A stretch of 22,850 nt of DNA from a virus, in IMG/VR virus record IMGVR_UViG_3300044997_000548, positions 1-22,850 of that record. One strand, written 5' to 3'. Each line of letters begins with the position of its first letter. The first letter of the stretch is position 1. The notes beneath the pieces were generated by a model. The model was not told the DNA's origin and did not search any database. It saw only the letters and a list, made by a program, of their open reading frames with translations. Made by a program: the position numbers and the translations under genes. Positions 14,217 through 22,164 of the stretch are shown one piece after another.

Positions 14217-14245
14217 TTGACAATAGCCAAGCGGTTCGGTATTTT
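14217..14245 (+). promoter_or_regulatory. Sigma70-type promoter for the plus-strand cassette
   Basis: TTGACA (14217-14222) is followed after a 17-base spacer by TATTTT (14240-14245). Transcription would start near 14252, three bases before the ATG at 14255, implying a leaderless or nearly leaderless message. The region is AT-rich compared with its surroundings. Confidence 0.65.
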
Positions 14246-14254
14246 TTGAGCGTT

Positions 14255-14476
14255 ATGAAAACCTCAACTCTACTATCAATCGCCGCCCAAATCGAAAACG
14301 CCATAGGCATCCAATCGCGGGCGACGGTCAACGAAATGTCCGCAATGGTTCAGGATGTCGCCGGTCACTGCCGATCGAAAGCGGAAGCCGCTGAAGTGCT
14401 GGCCACCGAGCACTACGGCTACGCACCCGGCGAATGGGATTGTATTCGGGAGGTCGTCGCCGCGCAGCGGAAATGA
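14255..14476 (+). CDS. Small protein of plus-strand cassette, gene 1, unknown
   Basis: The ATG at 14255 is preferred over the in-frame TTG at 14246 because the consensus promoter leaves no room for the earlier start. The 73-residue product begins MKTSTLLSIAAQIENAIGIQ and ends GEWDCIREVVAAQRK. It is predicted helical and soluble, with no motif I recognise. It is the first of three overlapping plus-strand genes placed against the direction of the structural operon, overlapping the next by ATGA. A regulatory or accessory (moron-like) role is inferred from this context only. Confidence 0.65.
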   Translation: MKTSTLLSIAAQIENAIGIQSRATVNEMSAMVQDVAGHCRSKAEAAEVLATEHYGYAPGEWDCIREVVAAQRK

Positions 14477-14601
14477 ACTACCGCGCCGACTACGATAAAG
14501 CCGACTGGACGAAAACGGATGTCCAGTTGGCGCGAAAATTCGGAGTAACCACCGTTGCCAATGCAATCTCCACCATCACCGCTCCCATCGATGAAGAATA
14601 A
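14473..14601 (+). CDS. Tiny helix-turn-helix-like protein, cassette gene 2
   Basis: The ATG at 14473 overlaps the stop of gene 1 (ATGA). The 42-residue product contains ADWTKTDVQLARKFGVTT, which resembles the first helices of a helix-turn-helix domain (DxxLAxxFGV pattern), followed by a short helix and IDEE. At this length it could be a minimal DNA-binding protein or a truncated remnant. The overlap pattern on both sides argues that it is translated. Confidence 0.5.
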   Translation: MNYRADYDKADWTKTDVQLARKFGVTTVANAISTITAPIDEE

Positions 14602-14722
14602 AGCCGCCGCCGCGCTAGGAAGACTCGGGGGTCGAAAGACCTCCGAGGCAAAGACCGCTGCCGCCAGGCTGAACGCCAAAAAAGGCGGATGGCCGAAGGG
14701 GAAAAAGCGAAAACAAAAATAG
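14591..14722 (+). CDS. Tiny basic Gly/Lys-rich protein, cassette gene 3
   Basis: The ATG at 14591 overlaps the end of gene 2 by 11 bases. The 43-residue product begins MKNKAAAALGRLGGRKTSEA and then reads AARLNAKKGGWPKGKKRKQK. The GRxGG...AKKGG style is seen in small phage and bacterial proteins of unknown function with a possible nucleic-acid-binding role. It is strongly basic. It ends 31 bases before the convergent portal stop, with no obvious terminator between them. Confidence 0.5.
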   Translation: MKNKAAAALGRLGGRKTSEAKTAAARLNAKKGGWPKGKKRKQK

Positions 14723-14753
14723 GGCCAACACGCCATCGCGACGAATCCCGCGG

Positions 14754-16259
14754 CTAGACGCTGGCGAGGTCGTCGTCCGCGGCGGGACTTGGGGCGGAGG
14801 TGGTGCGGGGCCAGAGTTGTTCGTAGGTCAGGGACTGGCCGGTCTTGGTGTTGAGGGCGGCGAGTTTTTGCAGGCGGCGCTCGACGACGCGGAGGTTTTC
14901 GTCTTCGACGTCTTCGTCGTCTTCGCCTTCGAGGCCGTGGTAGGCTGAGGGGGTCATTTTACCGGAGGCGACGCGGTCGTCGTAGAGGCGGCCTTCGCGG
15001 CCGCGGTCGACGGAGGCTTTGCGGGGATGAATCCATTTCACTTTCCACCAGTCGTATGGGACGGGTGCGGTGACGCCGCCGTGTTTGATTTTCTGCCAGA
15101 GCCAAAATGTGTAGTAGCGTTCGCAGAATTGGGATTGGAGTTGATTCTCGCGGATGGTGTCGATGGTGTCCTGCACGCGGTCCATGACGAGGCGGGCGAC
15201 AGTGCCTTGCCCGAGGTTGCTCAGGAAGTAGACCCACTCGGCGGGATAGGGCGTGGAGTGGGCGATCGAGCGGAGCATGGATTCGGTAAATGAGGATGCG
15301 GGCGTGGCGCGGTTGCTCTCGATGACTTTGATGTCGGTGCCGACGGGGAGGTCGGCGACGTCGATGTCGTCGCCTTGGTTCGAGACGATTTGCTGGACGA
15401 TCATTTTGCCGGAGTCGGTGGAGACTTCGGCGGAGCCAGTGGCGCCGGGGAGCAATGAGCCGAAGCCGGATTCGGAGTCGTTCTTGGTGATGGCGTAGGC
15501 GATGCGCTCGCGGAGGAGCATGCCGCTGGTAGCGGCGCGGTCGATGTCGTCCATCGAGAAGATTTTGCGGATGACGGAATGCAGCGAGGAGACGCCGCGG
15601 ATCTGGCCGGCGAGGAATGGGTCGTGAAGGTGCAGGAGGTCGCTGGCGGAGTAGTCGGAGAAGGAGGTGCGCTCGGGGTTGCGGAGGACGCGGTATTTCA
15701 GGGCGCGGCCGGTGTCGTTGAGCCAGACGCCGTCGCGCCATTTGTCTTGCGGTTCGTTGATCTGCGCGTTGTCGACTTGCCAGTCGGGGATGAGGTAGAA
15801 ACTCGCGCGGTGCGACCCGGGGGAGGGGCGGACGAGGGCGGCGAAGATGGCGCCGTGGAGGCGGATGTGGCGGCGGATGGAGAATTGGGCGGAGTAGAAG
15901 TTGTCAACGGCGCGGGCGTCGCAGACGCGGGGGTCTTTGTTGTCCTGATGGAAGGCTTCGGTGATCTCGCGGTTGAAGTCGGCGGAGCTGGTGACGGCTT
16001 TGGGCCACATGCCGCGGCCGGCTTCGGCCTGGGAGATGTTGTTGGTGAGGACGTTGACCTCGGGGACGTTGTTGTCGAGCCAGACGGCTTTCTTCGCCAT
16101 GTCGAGCCGGGTGCCGGAGGGGGCTTGTGCGGCGGGGTTGAGATTCGGGAAATAGAAGTAACCGCGGTAGCCGCTGCGGCGGGCGGCTTCGAATGCGGTG
16201 ACCATCGCGTTCGGGACGGGCTTGGTGAGACGGGGGAAGAGTTTTTTCAGGAAGTTCAT
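14754..16259 (-). CDS. Portal protein, lambda-type
   Basis: The start is the ATG at 16259 (MNFLKKLFPRLTKPVPNAMV), which overlaps the upstream stop as ATGA; the open frame continues upstream but is an Arg/Pro-rich shadow. The 501-residue length fits lambda gpB-type portals. Features include the N-terminal amphipathic region, the RRSGYRGYFYFPNLNP segment, an AAxxxRDxxR-like helix region around LDMAKKAVWLDNNVPEVNVL, and a long middle beta/helix region with IPDWQVDNA. The C-terminus is acidic (GEDDEDVEDENLRVVERR). It forms the dodecameric DNA channel at one capsid vertex and docks the terminase. It lies downstream of terminase and a small joiner gene. Confidence 0.85.
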   Translation of the reverse strand: MNFLKKLFPRLTKPVPNAMVTAFEAARRSGYRGYFYFPNLNPAAQAPSGTRLDMAKKAVWLDNNVPEVNVLTNNISQAEAGRGMWPKAVTSSADFNREITEAFHQDNKDPRVCDARAVDNFYSAQFSIRRHIRLHGAIFAALVRPSPGSHRASFYLIPDWQVDNAQINEPQDKWRDGVWLNDTGRALKYRVLRNPERTSFSDYSASDLLHLHDPFLAGQIRGVSSLHSVIRKIFSMDDIDRAATSGMLLRERIAYAITKNDSESGFGSLLPGATGSAEVSTDSGKMIVQQIVSNQGDDIDVADLPVGTDIKVIESNRATPASSFTESMLRSIAHSTPYPAEWVYFLSNLGQGTVARLVMDRVQDTIDTIRENQLQSQFCERYYTFWLWQKIKHGGVTAPVPYDWWKVKWIHPRKASVDRGREGRLYDDRVASGKMTPSAYHGLEGEDDEDVEDENLRVVERRLQKLAALNTKTGQSLTYEQLWPRTTSAPSPAADDDLASV

Positions 16260-16576
16260 TCGGAGAGTTGGATGCGGATGCCGATCGGGCGGCGTTGGAC
16301 GCCGGAGCCGGTGGCGAGCTGGTCGGAGTAGGAGGTGTCGAGTTCGCCGCGGCGGGCGTGAAGTGCGGTGAGGAGGGTTTTTTGCGGGAAGTTTTTGACG
16401 CCGCTGTGGCTTGCGCCTTCGGTGGAGAGGTTCGTAATGAGTGTGGCGGTGAGACCTTGCTGAGAGACGCGCAGATATTCGGCCCACCATGTGGCGGGGG
16501 GCGTGCCGGTGCCGAGGGATGCCTCGTCGGGAAAGAGGAGGCGGTAGTGCTGGAGGGCAAGGGCGAAGTCGTCCAT
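16256..16576 (-). CDS. Small head-tail joining-like protein (gpW slot)
   Basis: The 106-residue protein (MDDFALALQHYRLLFPDEAS) sits between the large terminase and portal genes, the position of gpW-like joining proteins in lambda-type modules. It contains a helical first half, then HSGVKNFPQKTLLTALHARRGELDTSYSDQ and a C-terminal strand (RPIGIRIQLSE). Ending in a short strand after a helix that counts its residues (ALxARRxEL) is compatible with gpW-like proteins, but the length exceeds the classic 68. The stop overlaps the portal start as ATGA. Confidence 0.6.
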   Translation of the reverse strand: MDDFALALQHYRLLFPDEASLGTGTPPATWWAEYLRVSQQGLTATLITNLSTEGASHSGVKNFPQKTLLTALHARRGELDTSYSDQLATGSGVQRRPIGIRIQLSE

Positions 16577-16598
16577 CGCAACTCGGGGGAGTCAAATC

Positions 16599-18293
16599 CT
16601 ACTGCATCGCCCACAAGACCATCGTGAGCTTCTCGGCGTCGGCGTAGTGGTTCGCGCCAAATCGCTTCCAGACGAATTCTTCGTAGCCGCGTTTGTTCTC
16701 GATCGTGATGAGGCGCTCGCGGAGTAGCTCGTCGACGTAGTCGTCGCCGGCGGAGGCGGGTATCCACCAGGGCGTTTTTCCGTCGCGGAGGGCGTCGATG
16801 TAGAGCTTTCGCTTGAACTCGACGTCGGAGTAGATGATGAGGGACTTGCGGAGCGTGCGGCTGCTGACGGTGATGTCGGACATGCGGACGGGCTTCGAGA
16901 GGAATTTTTCGCCGCTGCCTTTGCTCGGGAAGAGCCGGAGATTTTTTCGCGCGGCGTCCATGCAGGCGCGGTAGACGTGTTCGGTTGCGAAGCCGGAGTC
17001 GACGATGCCGGCGGTGAGTTTGCGTCCGTTCCACTCGGCGGAGGAGGCCCATTGGACGAGGTCGTCGAGGCCGGCGAAGCGGCCGTAGTCGATGAGCCAG
17101 GATTCGCCATCGCGGGCGAAGGCGCGGACGACGTAGTTCGTGAAGGCCTGCTGGACGTCGGAGCCGAGGAAGAGGGCGACGGCTTTGTCGGGGACTTCGC
17201 CGAGGCGGTAGTCGGCGCGGCGGGCGGCGACGTGCGTCTCGTCGACCTCGGCGCCGCGTTCGCGGAAGGGGATGCCGAGAATGGAGTTGTGGAAATCGTG
17301 GAGACCGCCGGTGGTGTTTTTTTTCTGGAGGAAGATTTTCGCCACTTGCCCCCAGGAGATGGCGGGGGAGTAGAGGGCGGAGATCTGCGCGCTGCGATGC
17401 TCGGCGGGGGCTTTGGGATTTGTGGCGTGCCATTCGCCGCCGCGGACGAGGGCGTCTTTCATCATGGCGGGCCAATGGCTTTCGCATTTTTTGCACTGAT
17501 ACCAAGCTTCGCGCTCGACGCCGTCGAGATCCCACTCGCCGACGAGGTCGCGGAGAGATTCGGGCCAGCGGATTTGCTCGAACTCTTTGAATTGCCACTC
17601 TCCGCAATCGGGGCAGCGGACGAAGAATCGATGTTGCGATCCCTGGAGGTAGTGGAGCCAGATTTGGCCTTTCTCGATCGAGGGGGTCGAGATCATCACG
17701 ATCTTCGAGATCGCGCGGAAGGCGTTCGTGCGGGCTTTGGCGAGTTCGATGGCGGGGGCTTCTTTGCCGGATTCGGGGGGCCATTTATCGACTTCGTCGG
17801 CGAAGAGGAATCGGACGGGGCGGGAGGCGAGGTTGCCTTCGGAGTTGGAGCCCACAAGTTTTACCGTGCAAGATTGGAAGTGCATCTCGCATTTGCGGAA
17901 GTCGTCGTGGTCGACCGGCATGAGGGGCTTGATGGCTTTGCAGAGTTTGAGGCGGGGGAGGAGTTCGCGCTCGGACCAGGACTTCGCGTTTTCGTTCGTG
18001 CTGGTGACGTAGAGGACGGGGCCGGGGTTCTCGGCGATGACGTATTGGATGAGGTTCGCAAGCCAGGTCGTGCCGCCAAGCTGCGCGCCTTTGGCGAGGG
18101 TGATCTGCCGGATCGCGGGGTCGGAGAACCAATCGTGGAGACGCGCCAAGTAGGGCGTGTAGGTCACGTCATACGGGCCGGGGCGCATGGTGAAGCGTTT
18201 ATCGAGGACGATGTTGCGCTCGGCCCATTGCAGGGCGGTGAGTTTTTCCGTAGGCCGCCAGAGTTCGGCCAGCCGCCGATCAAGCGAGGACAT
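16599..18293 (-). CDS. Terminase large subunit (GpA family)
   Basis: The start is the ATG at 18293, overlapping the end of the small terminase gene by 14 bases; the extra 55 codons of the open frame upstream are Ser/Arg/Pro-rich noise. The 564-residue product has the GpA opening (LTALQWAERNIVL... TPYLARLHDWF). Its ATPase has a Walker A-like KGAQLGGTTW (68-77) lacking the usual GKT lysine, as in lambda gpA, and Walker B LFADE (163-167). Paired CxxC motifs (227/230 and 267/270) may bind zinc. Nuclease-domain acids are visible in FLGSDVQ (Asp379), GIVDSGF (Asp432) and HYADAEKL (Asp552). It packages DNA through the portal and cuts it. Confidence 0.92.
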   Translation of the reverse strand: MSSLDRRLAELWRPTEKLTALQWAERNIVLDKRFTMRPGPYDVTYTPYLARLHDWFSDPAIRQITLAKGAQLGGTTWLANLIQYVIAENPGPVLYVTSTNENAKSWSERELLPRLKLCKAIKPLMPVDHDDFRKCEMHFQSCTVKLVGSNSEGNLASRPVRFLFADEVDKWPPESGKEAPAIELAKARTNAFRAISKIVMISTPSIEKGQIWLHYLQGSQHRFFVRCPDCGEWQFKEFEQIRWPESLRDLVGEWDLDGVEREAWYQCKKCESHWPAMMKDALVRGGEWHATNPKAPAEHRSAQISALYSPAISWGQVAKIFLQKKNTTGGLHDFHNSILGIPFRERGAEVDETHVAARRADYRLGEVPDKAVALFLGSDVQQAFTNYVVRAFARDGESWLIDYGRFAGLDDLVQWASSAEWNGRKLTAGIVDSGFATEHVYRACMDAARKNLRLFPSKGSGEKFLSKPVRMSDITVSSRTLRKSLIIYSDVEFKRKLYIDALRDGKTPWWIPASAGDDYVDELLRERLITIENKRGYEEFVWKRFGANHYADAEKLTMVLWAMQ

Positions 18294-18870
18294 CGGCGAG
18301 GGAGAGACTTGCGGCCGCGGTTCGCACGACGTTGACCTCGTCACGCAACTTCTCAGCGGCGCCAGTGGGGAGATCGGGGAATAGAGAGAAAAACCGGTCG
18401 GGCAGTTGTTCGAGGTGCGAGACGACGTTCGACACGTAGCCGAGGAGTGCCTGTTCAACCGGACGGCGGGGGATCACGTCGCCGCTCTCGCGAGAGATAG
18501 AGGGGGCGTCTTTCTCGAGCCTCCGCAACGACTCGGTGTGTTGCAGCCACATCCGGCGGAGGGCCATCTCGTCGTCTATCCTCCCGGCGAGCTTCGCCAG
18601 TTCCGCGCGCTCATGGAGATCCGCCGTGGCCTCCTTCAACTTCCGAACCTGCGCGTCCATCGAGATGTCCTCCGGCTTCCACTCCCGAGGACTGGCCGGC
18701 GGGAGGGAACAAGACCCAACCGCCACAGTCCCCGCCGCGGCGCGTTCCGCTAGGAATTTGACCCACCGATCGTCGCCCTGATCGCGCCACTTCCGAACCC
18801 CGCGCGGCGTTATCCCATGCCGGGCCGCGCAAAGTTTGATGAGTTCCGCTTGTTCTCTACCGTGGCGCAT
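18280..18870 (-). CDS. Probable terminase small subunit
   Basis: The 196-residue product begins with a helix-turn-helix-like segment (LIKLCAARHGITPRGVRKWRDQGDDRW, residues 10-36; pattern only), as in small terminases that recognise packaging sites. The middle is helical and charged (MDAQVRKLKEATADLHERAE, LRRMWLQHTESLRRLEKD), and the C-terminal part is more hydrophobic. It precedes and overlaps the large terminase gene. A 406-bp non-coding region lies just upstream and holds repeated GGAAC elements that could be its binding site. The ATG is preceded by a small GGGTC/GACCC hairpin and no strong Shine-Dalgarno. Confidence 0.75.
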   Translation of the reverse strand: MRHGREQAELIKLCAARHGITPRGVRKWRDQGDDRWVKFLAERAAAGTVAVGSCSLPPASPREWKPEDISMDAQVRKLKEATADLHERAELAKLAGRIDDEMALRRMWLQHTESLRRLEKDAPSISRESGDVIPRRPVEQALLGYVSNVVSHLEQLPDRFFSLFPDLPTGAAEKLRDEVNVVRTAAASLSLADVLA

Positions 18871-19276
18871 AGGGTCTTACGGACCCCGAAAAGTCAAAAC
18901 GGAACGGAAACGGAACGAGTGCCGTGAATCCGTTCCCTAGAAGTTCGGGAACTGCTCTCTCAAAAATTCCGCGGCGCGCCGATACTGTGCACGCCCCCTA
19001 TAAGGGAAAAAGATTCCTTTAAGCGTAGGTAGCGTAGGTGTACCCCCCCAATTGGCAGCCCTTTTCTACTATCCCCGCTCCCTTTTGAACTAACTTTCAG
19101 AAAACACCTACGCTACCTACGCTACCTACACACCCCCGCATAGCAAACCTCAAAACAACAAGGACTTGCCAAAGTAGAGAAAACGCACACACTGAGCGTA
19201 GGTGGCGTAGGTCGAAGAAAAAAACGAAACCGAAAGGCAGGGAAACACCACCGCGCCGGGTGGCCTCTGGCAAAAA
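18871..19276. other. Non-coding control region with iteron-like repeats
   Basis: Between helicase and small terminase genes lie 406 bases without a convincing gene. It contains two clustered elements: a GGAAC-type cluster near the terminase gene (18901-18952: GGAACG at 18901 and 18912, its inverted copy CGTTCC at 18931, and GTTCGGGAAC at 18943) and the GCGTAGGTR repeats (19022-19213). An AT-rich CCCTATAAGGG stretch lies at about 18997-19007. No promoter could be assigned with certainty. Its place between replication and packaging genes fits an origin, a packaging site or both. Confidence 0.6.
19022..19213. repeat. Seven GCGTAGGTR-type repeats with a 20-bp inverted repeat
   Basis: Units occur twice on the plus strand at 19023-19040 (GCGTAGGTA GCGTAGGTG), three times on the minus strand at 19105-19131 (the last degenerate), and twice on the plus strand at 19196-19213 (GCGTAGGTG GCGTAGGTC). 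The first two groups form a perfect 20-bp inverted repeat (19022-19041 with 19104-19123) around a 62-base loop. Iterons of this kind commonly bind initiator or helicase proteins at origins. A large cruciform is also possible. Confidence 0.85.
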
Positions 19277-20902
19277 TCAAGCGAGAGCGATCGAGTAATT
19301 CTTCCCGCGCTTCTTCCCGACCACGTCCCATCTCACGCGCTTACCACTTGGGAGGGTGAACTTTTTGCCGCCGAATGCGGAAAGAGCGCGGCCGAATTTG
19401 GAACACCCCTTGGCATCCAGGACGAAATGCGAATCTTTCTTACTCCCAGATAGAGCCCATGTAAACGCATTGACATCGACGGCCTTGTCAACGATCTGCT
19501 GCCAGTCGACAGACCACCCGGCGGAAGTTTCCTCCAAAAACTCTGTGTCATCCAATAGCCCCGAAATGAGGGCGATCATGTCCGCGAGTTCGGAGTTCCC
19601 GCTTTCCTCGGCTGACAACGGCTCCAATGCATCCCCAAAACCGGCGAAGGCCACGATCGAAGCGTATACCCGGCACCATTCCTCATACCCGCGGATCTCA
19701 GTGGGCGCCTTCGGCCTCCCGGCACCATCCCACTCCCGAACCATTGCCCACAACGCCCCGAGGAGGATGCGTCGATTTGCTGGCCGCGTCAGCCATGCGT
19801 CGTCGATAACGCGATTGATATTACGATCCTGCGGGTTTGATTCGTCAACGATCATCTTCACGTGCAAGAACCTTCGAGTCACGTCCTGCGATACCTCGAG
19901 ATTGTTGCCCGTTAAAATAACCTGTGAGATTTTCGGGACCGTGAACCTCGAAAGACTGTGCATCCTTCGGCCGCTCCAGGTAGGAGCGGTGAGAAAAGAG
20001 TTCAAAATCCGGTTCTTGAAAAAGCCCTCGATGTCATCGAAGAATACGTAGCTCGATCCAGCTAATGCCTCCGTATCGAGAATCTTTCGGAAATTCTCGT
20101 CGCTTTCAGGAACCGGCTGCACATCACAATTGCCATATACGGGGATTATCATCATCTGTCCGAGCAGCGTCTTGCCGGAGCCGACAGAGTTTGATGAGAT
20201 CATCGCGTTCAGTCTGCGCGAAGTCAGGGACAACAACGCCGGGGCATAAAAAGACAACGCCAACGCCAAGAGGGCCGCTTCGTTCCTCGATTGGCCATTC
20301 GGCTTCCGATCGTTCAGTGGAAACTCTGACAATATGTCACGCCATATTTCGCGGGCCTCAGCCAATGGCACGTCGAGAGGATAGTCAATCCCGCTCTTGA
20401 CAGTGAAAGTACTCGATTCGGAATCATATCCCCAGGGGAGAAGCTCAATCTTCCCGTCAGCGCGTTTCACAGGCTGGCGTATCGTGGCCGTGCGCTCGAC
20501 TTCACGTTGCCGGCGTAAAAACTGATCCGATTCCAATATAGCGCGCGCCAGCTCTACCCCAATGCTCTGCGGGTCGTCGATGTAAACGTCCCTCCCGATT
20601 GCCTTCGACTTATAGGTGACGAGATGATCCTCACAGTAACTCCTCAACCTCTGCGGCGACATCTCCAAGAGCCGCCCGTGCCGGTCGATGGTAAAGGTCG
20701 CCCGCTGCCGCGTGAAAACTCCGTTATTGCACAACACCCCGCCAAAAGCCGCGGCGACCTTTGAAACCACAGGCACAATCTCAACCTTTGGGAGAGTCGG
20801 CGGTTGATTCGGATCTTCATCTGCGACACTCTCTTGATGCTCCGGCACACTCACCCCGCTATCCACCGACAGCGCCTTAAACTGGTCCCATTGGTCACTC
20901 AT
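19277..20902 (-). CDS. D5/SF3-like helicase ATPase of replication
   Basis: The ATG at 20902 has a good Shine-Dalgarno (GGGGAG, seven bases upstream) and overlaps the primase stop as ATGA; a TTG further upstream is rejected. The 541-residue protein has a P-loop NSVGSGKTLLG (GSGKT at 241-245), Walker B YVFFDDIEG (285-293), a sensor segment VILTGNN (328-334) and a TRR arginine-finger-like motif (342-344). These fit the AAA+/SF3-related helicases that accompany AEP primases in phages and plasmids. It probably unwinds the genome at the repeat region just downstream. The N-terminal 200 residues and the last 150 look family-specific. Confidence 0.8.
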   Translation of the reverse strand: MSDQWDQFKALSVDSGVSVPEHQESVADEDPNQPPTLPKVEIVPVVSKVAAAFGGVLCNNGVFTRQRATFTIDRHGRLLEMSPQRLRSYCEDHLVTYKSKAIGRDVYIDDPQSIGVELARAILESDQFLRRQREVERTATIRQPVKRADGKIELLPWGYDSESSTFTVKSGIDYPLDVPLAEAREIWRDILSEFPLNDRKPNGQSRNEAALLALALSFYAPALLSLTSRRLNAMISSNSVGSGKTLLGQMMIIPVYGNCDVQPVPESDENFRKILDTEALAGSSYVFFDDIEGFFKNRILNSFLTAPTWSGRRMHSLSRFTVPKISQVILTGNNLEVSQDVTRRFLHVKMIVDESNPQDRNINRVIDDAWLTRPANRRILLGALWAMVREWDGAGRPKAPTEIRGYEEWCRVYASIVAFAGFGDALEPLSAEESGNSELADMIALISGLLDDTEFLEETSAGWSVDWQQIVDKAVDVNAFTWALSGSKKDSHFVLDAKGCSKFGRALSAFGGKKFTLPSGKRVRWDVVGKKRGKNYSIALA

Positions 20903-22164
20903 GGCAATTCTCCCCGATGGCAAATCTCTTCCCGCATTTGTCGCAACTCCGCAGACATCGCGGCCATCTCTTCGCTCTCGCGGCGGTAGTAATCAGCGGC
21001 ACTCTGCGCGGCTGCCAACCCCGCCAGATCATTGTTGATTAGAGCAACCCGGGCTTTTGTCGCCCATTCCTCCACTAGCCGCCGGCGACGGGGCATTTCG
21101 CAGATCGGCGCCGCCTCCGGCCGGCTGCACAGATAGATCAACTTTTGATCCTGCGGTTCGGGGAATTTTTGATAGCGGCGAAGAGTGCTACCATCTGGCT
21201 TCTTGACCTTGCACCCCCCCGCATCGACGACGTCCACCATCTTTCCGTGACGAACGCAGCCAGGCAAGCGCGACAAACGCACGCCCGACATCGCGCCCGG
21301 GTCAGCCCCGATGATCTTCAATCCGTTCGCAGCCTTGCGCTTTTGCGCATCCCAAGCAGCGTTTGATCTCGCATCCACCCGCACAAGAGCATGAATCGAC
21401 CTGGCGCCCGACGTGTATATCGCGGCGATTCTCAGGGGCATTCTTGCGAGAGCGCCCATCCAATGCGCCGCGTCCGCCTTATCCGATTCCAAGAGCATGT
21501 ATCGAAACTCCGTGACGCATTCCATCACTCGCCGGGACATCTTTGGCTTGTGTTCCCGGCGGGAGATCGACACCGGCCGCCAGTTCCCGTCCACCGGCTG
21601 GCAAAGAAACCACACCCCGCAACGTCCCTCCCGCGGCAGCCGATCGTCAGGCCAGACCGCGTCCCCTTGGCTATATTCCGAGGTAAAAACGAGAACCTTT
21701 TCCCCGGGATTGTATAGCCGATCCAAGAATCCCGAGGAATCAACCGTACACGGATCGACCTCCGACCTCTCCGCGAAGAAAATCAAGTCCGCCTTCGTGG
21801 CAAACTCACCAGCGAGTGCGGCTAATTTGTCAGGGCAAAAATCAACCGTTGGGGCCGGGGGAATTTCTTTTTCCGGCAGCGGGCAAGATGGCGCGCGATC
21901 ATCTCTTGCAAGCCATCCCTCGCCTTTCTGCGGGGCTGGCCCCTTCATCGCGGAGCGGATCTTATGAATTAACTCCCGTTCCGTCCATTGCTCATCGTTC
22001 CCGCTATTCCAGCGGAGCAACAGAGACAAAGCCTCAGACTCCGAAAACAGAAACCCGCGCACCAATACCCTCGCGACCGCCAGCGTGTGCGTGTGTCCAC
22101 CGCACCCCGAGATCGCCGGCCCCATTTTCGTGATGTATGCGAGCGCGCGGGAAGTCTTATCCAT
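20899..22164 (-). CDS. AEP-type primase-like protein with PriCT-like N-terminus
   Basis: The 421-residue product starts in a TGATG overlap with the upstream gene. Residues about 16-75 (GCGGHTHTLAVARVLVRGFL..., then WTERELIHKIRSAMKG) resemble the PriCT helical domain found with phage primases. Residues about 220-345 resemble an archaeo-eukaryotic primase core: motif I-like LLESD (224-228), the SxH motif SIH (256-258) in a TSG..SIHALVRVD context, and RLSRLPGCVR (296-305). The usual double-acid motif I is reduced to ESD, so catalytic activity is not certain. The C-terminal 60 residues are a charged helix. It is paired with the adjacent helicase, an initiation module of primase plus helicase. Confidence 0.75.
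   Translation of the reverse strand: MDKTSRALAYITKMGPAISGCGGHTHTLAVARVLVRGFLFSESEALSLLLRWNSGNDEQWTERELIHKIRSAMKGPAPQKGEGWLARDDRAPSCPLPEKEIPPAPTVDFCPDKLAALAGEFATKADLIFFAERSEVDPCTVDSSGFLDRLYNPGEKVLVFTSEYSQGDAVWPDDRLPREGRCGVWFLCQPVDGNWRPVSISRREHKPKMSRRVMECVTEFRYMLLESDKADAAHWMGALARMPLRIAAIYTSGARSIHALVRVDARSNAAWDAQKRKAANGLKIIGADPGAMSGVRLSRLPGCVRHGKMVDVVDAGGCKVKKPDGSTLRRYQKFPEPQDQKLIYLCSRPEAAPICEMPRRRRLVEEWATKARVALINNDLAGLAAAQSAADYYRRESEEMAAMSAELRQMREEICHRGELP

Noticed and set aside
14246-14254. TTG start for the first cassette gene
   Set aside because: It would lie directly at the end of the -10 box, upstream of the expected transcript start; the ATG at 14255 fits the promoter.
15904-17784. 626-codon minus-strand open frame across portal and terminase
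   Set aside because: It is Arg/Pro-rich and in another frame over two well-supported genes (terminase large subunit and portal).
19022-19213. CRISPR array
   Set aside because: The 9-bp units are adjacent within clusters and change orientation, with no regular spacers of 25-40 bases and no cas genes.
19122-19331. 69-codon minus-strand frame over the helicase end and the repeat region
   Set aside because: It overlaps the helicase C-terminus in another frame, lacks motifs and covers the iteron repeats.
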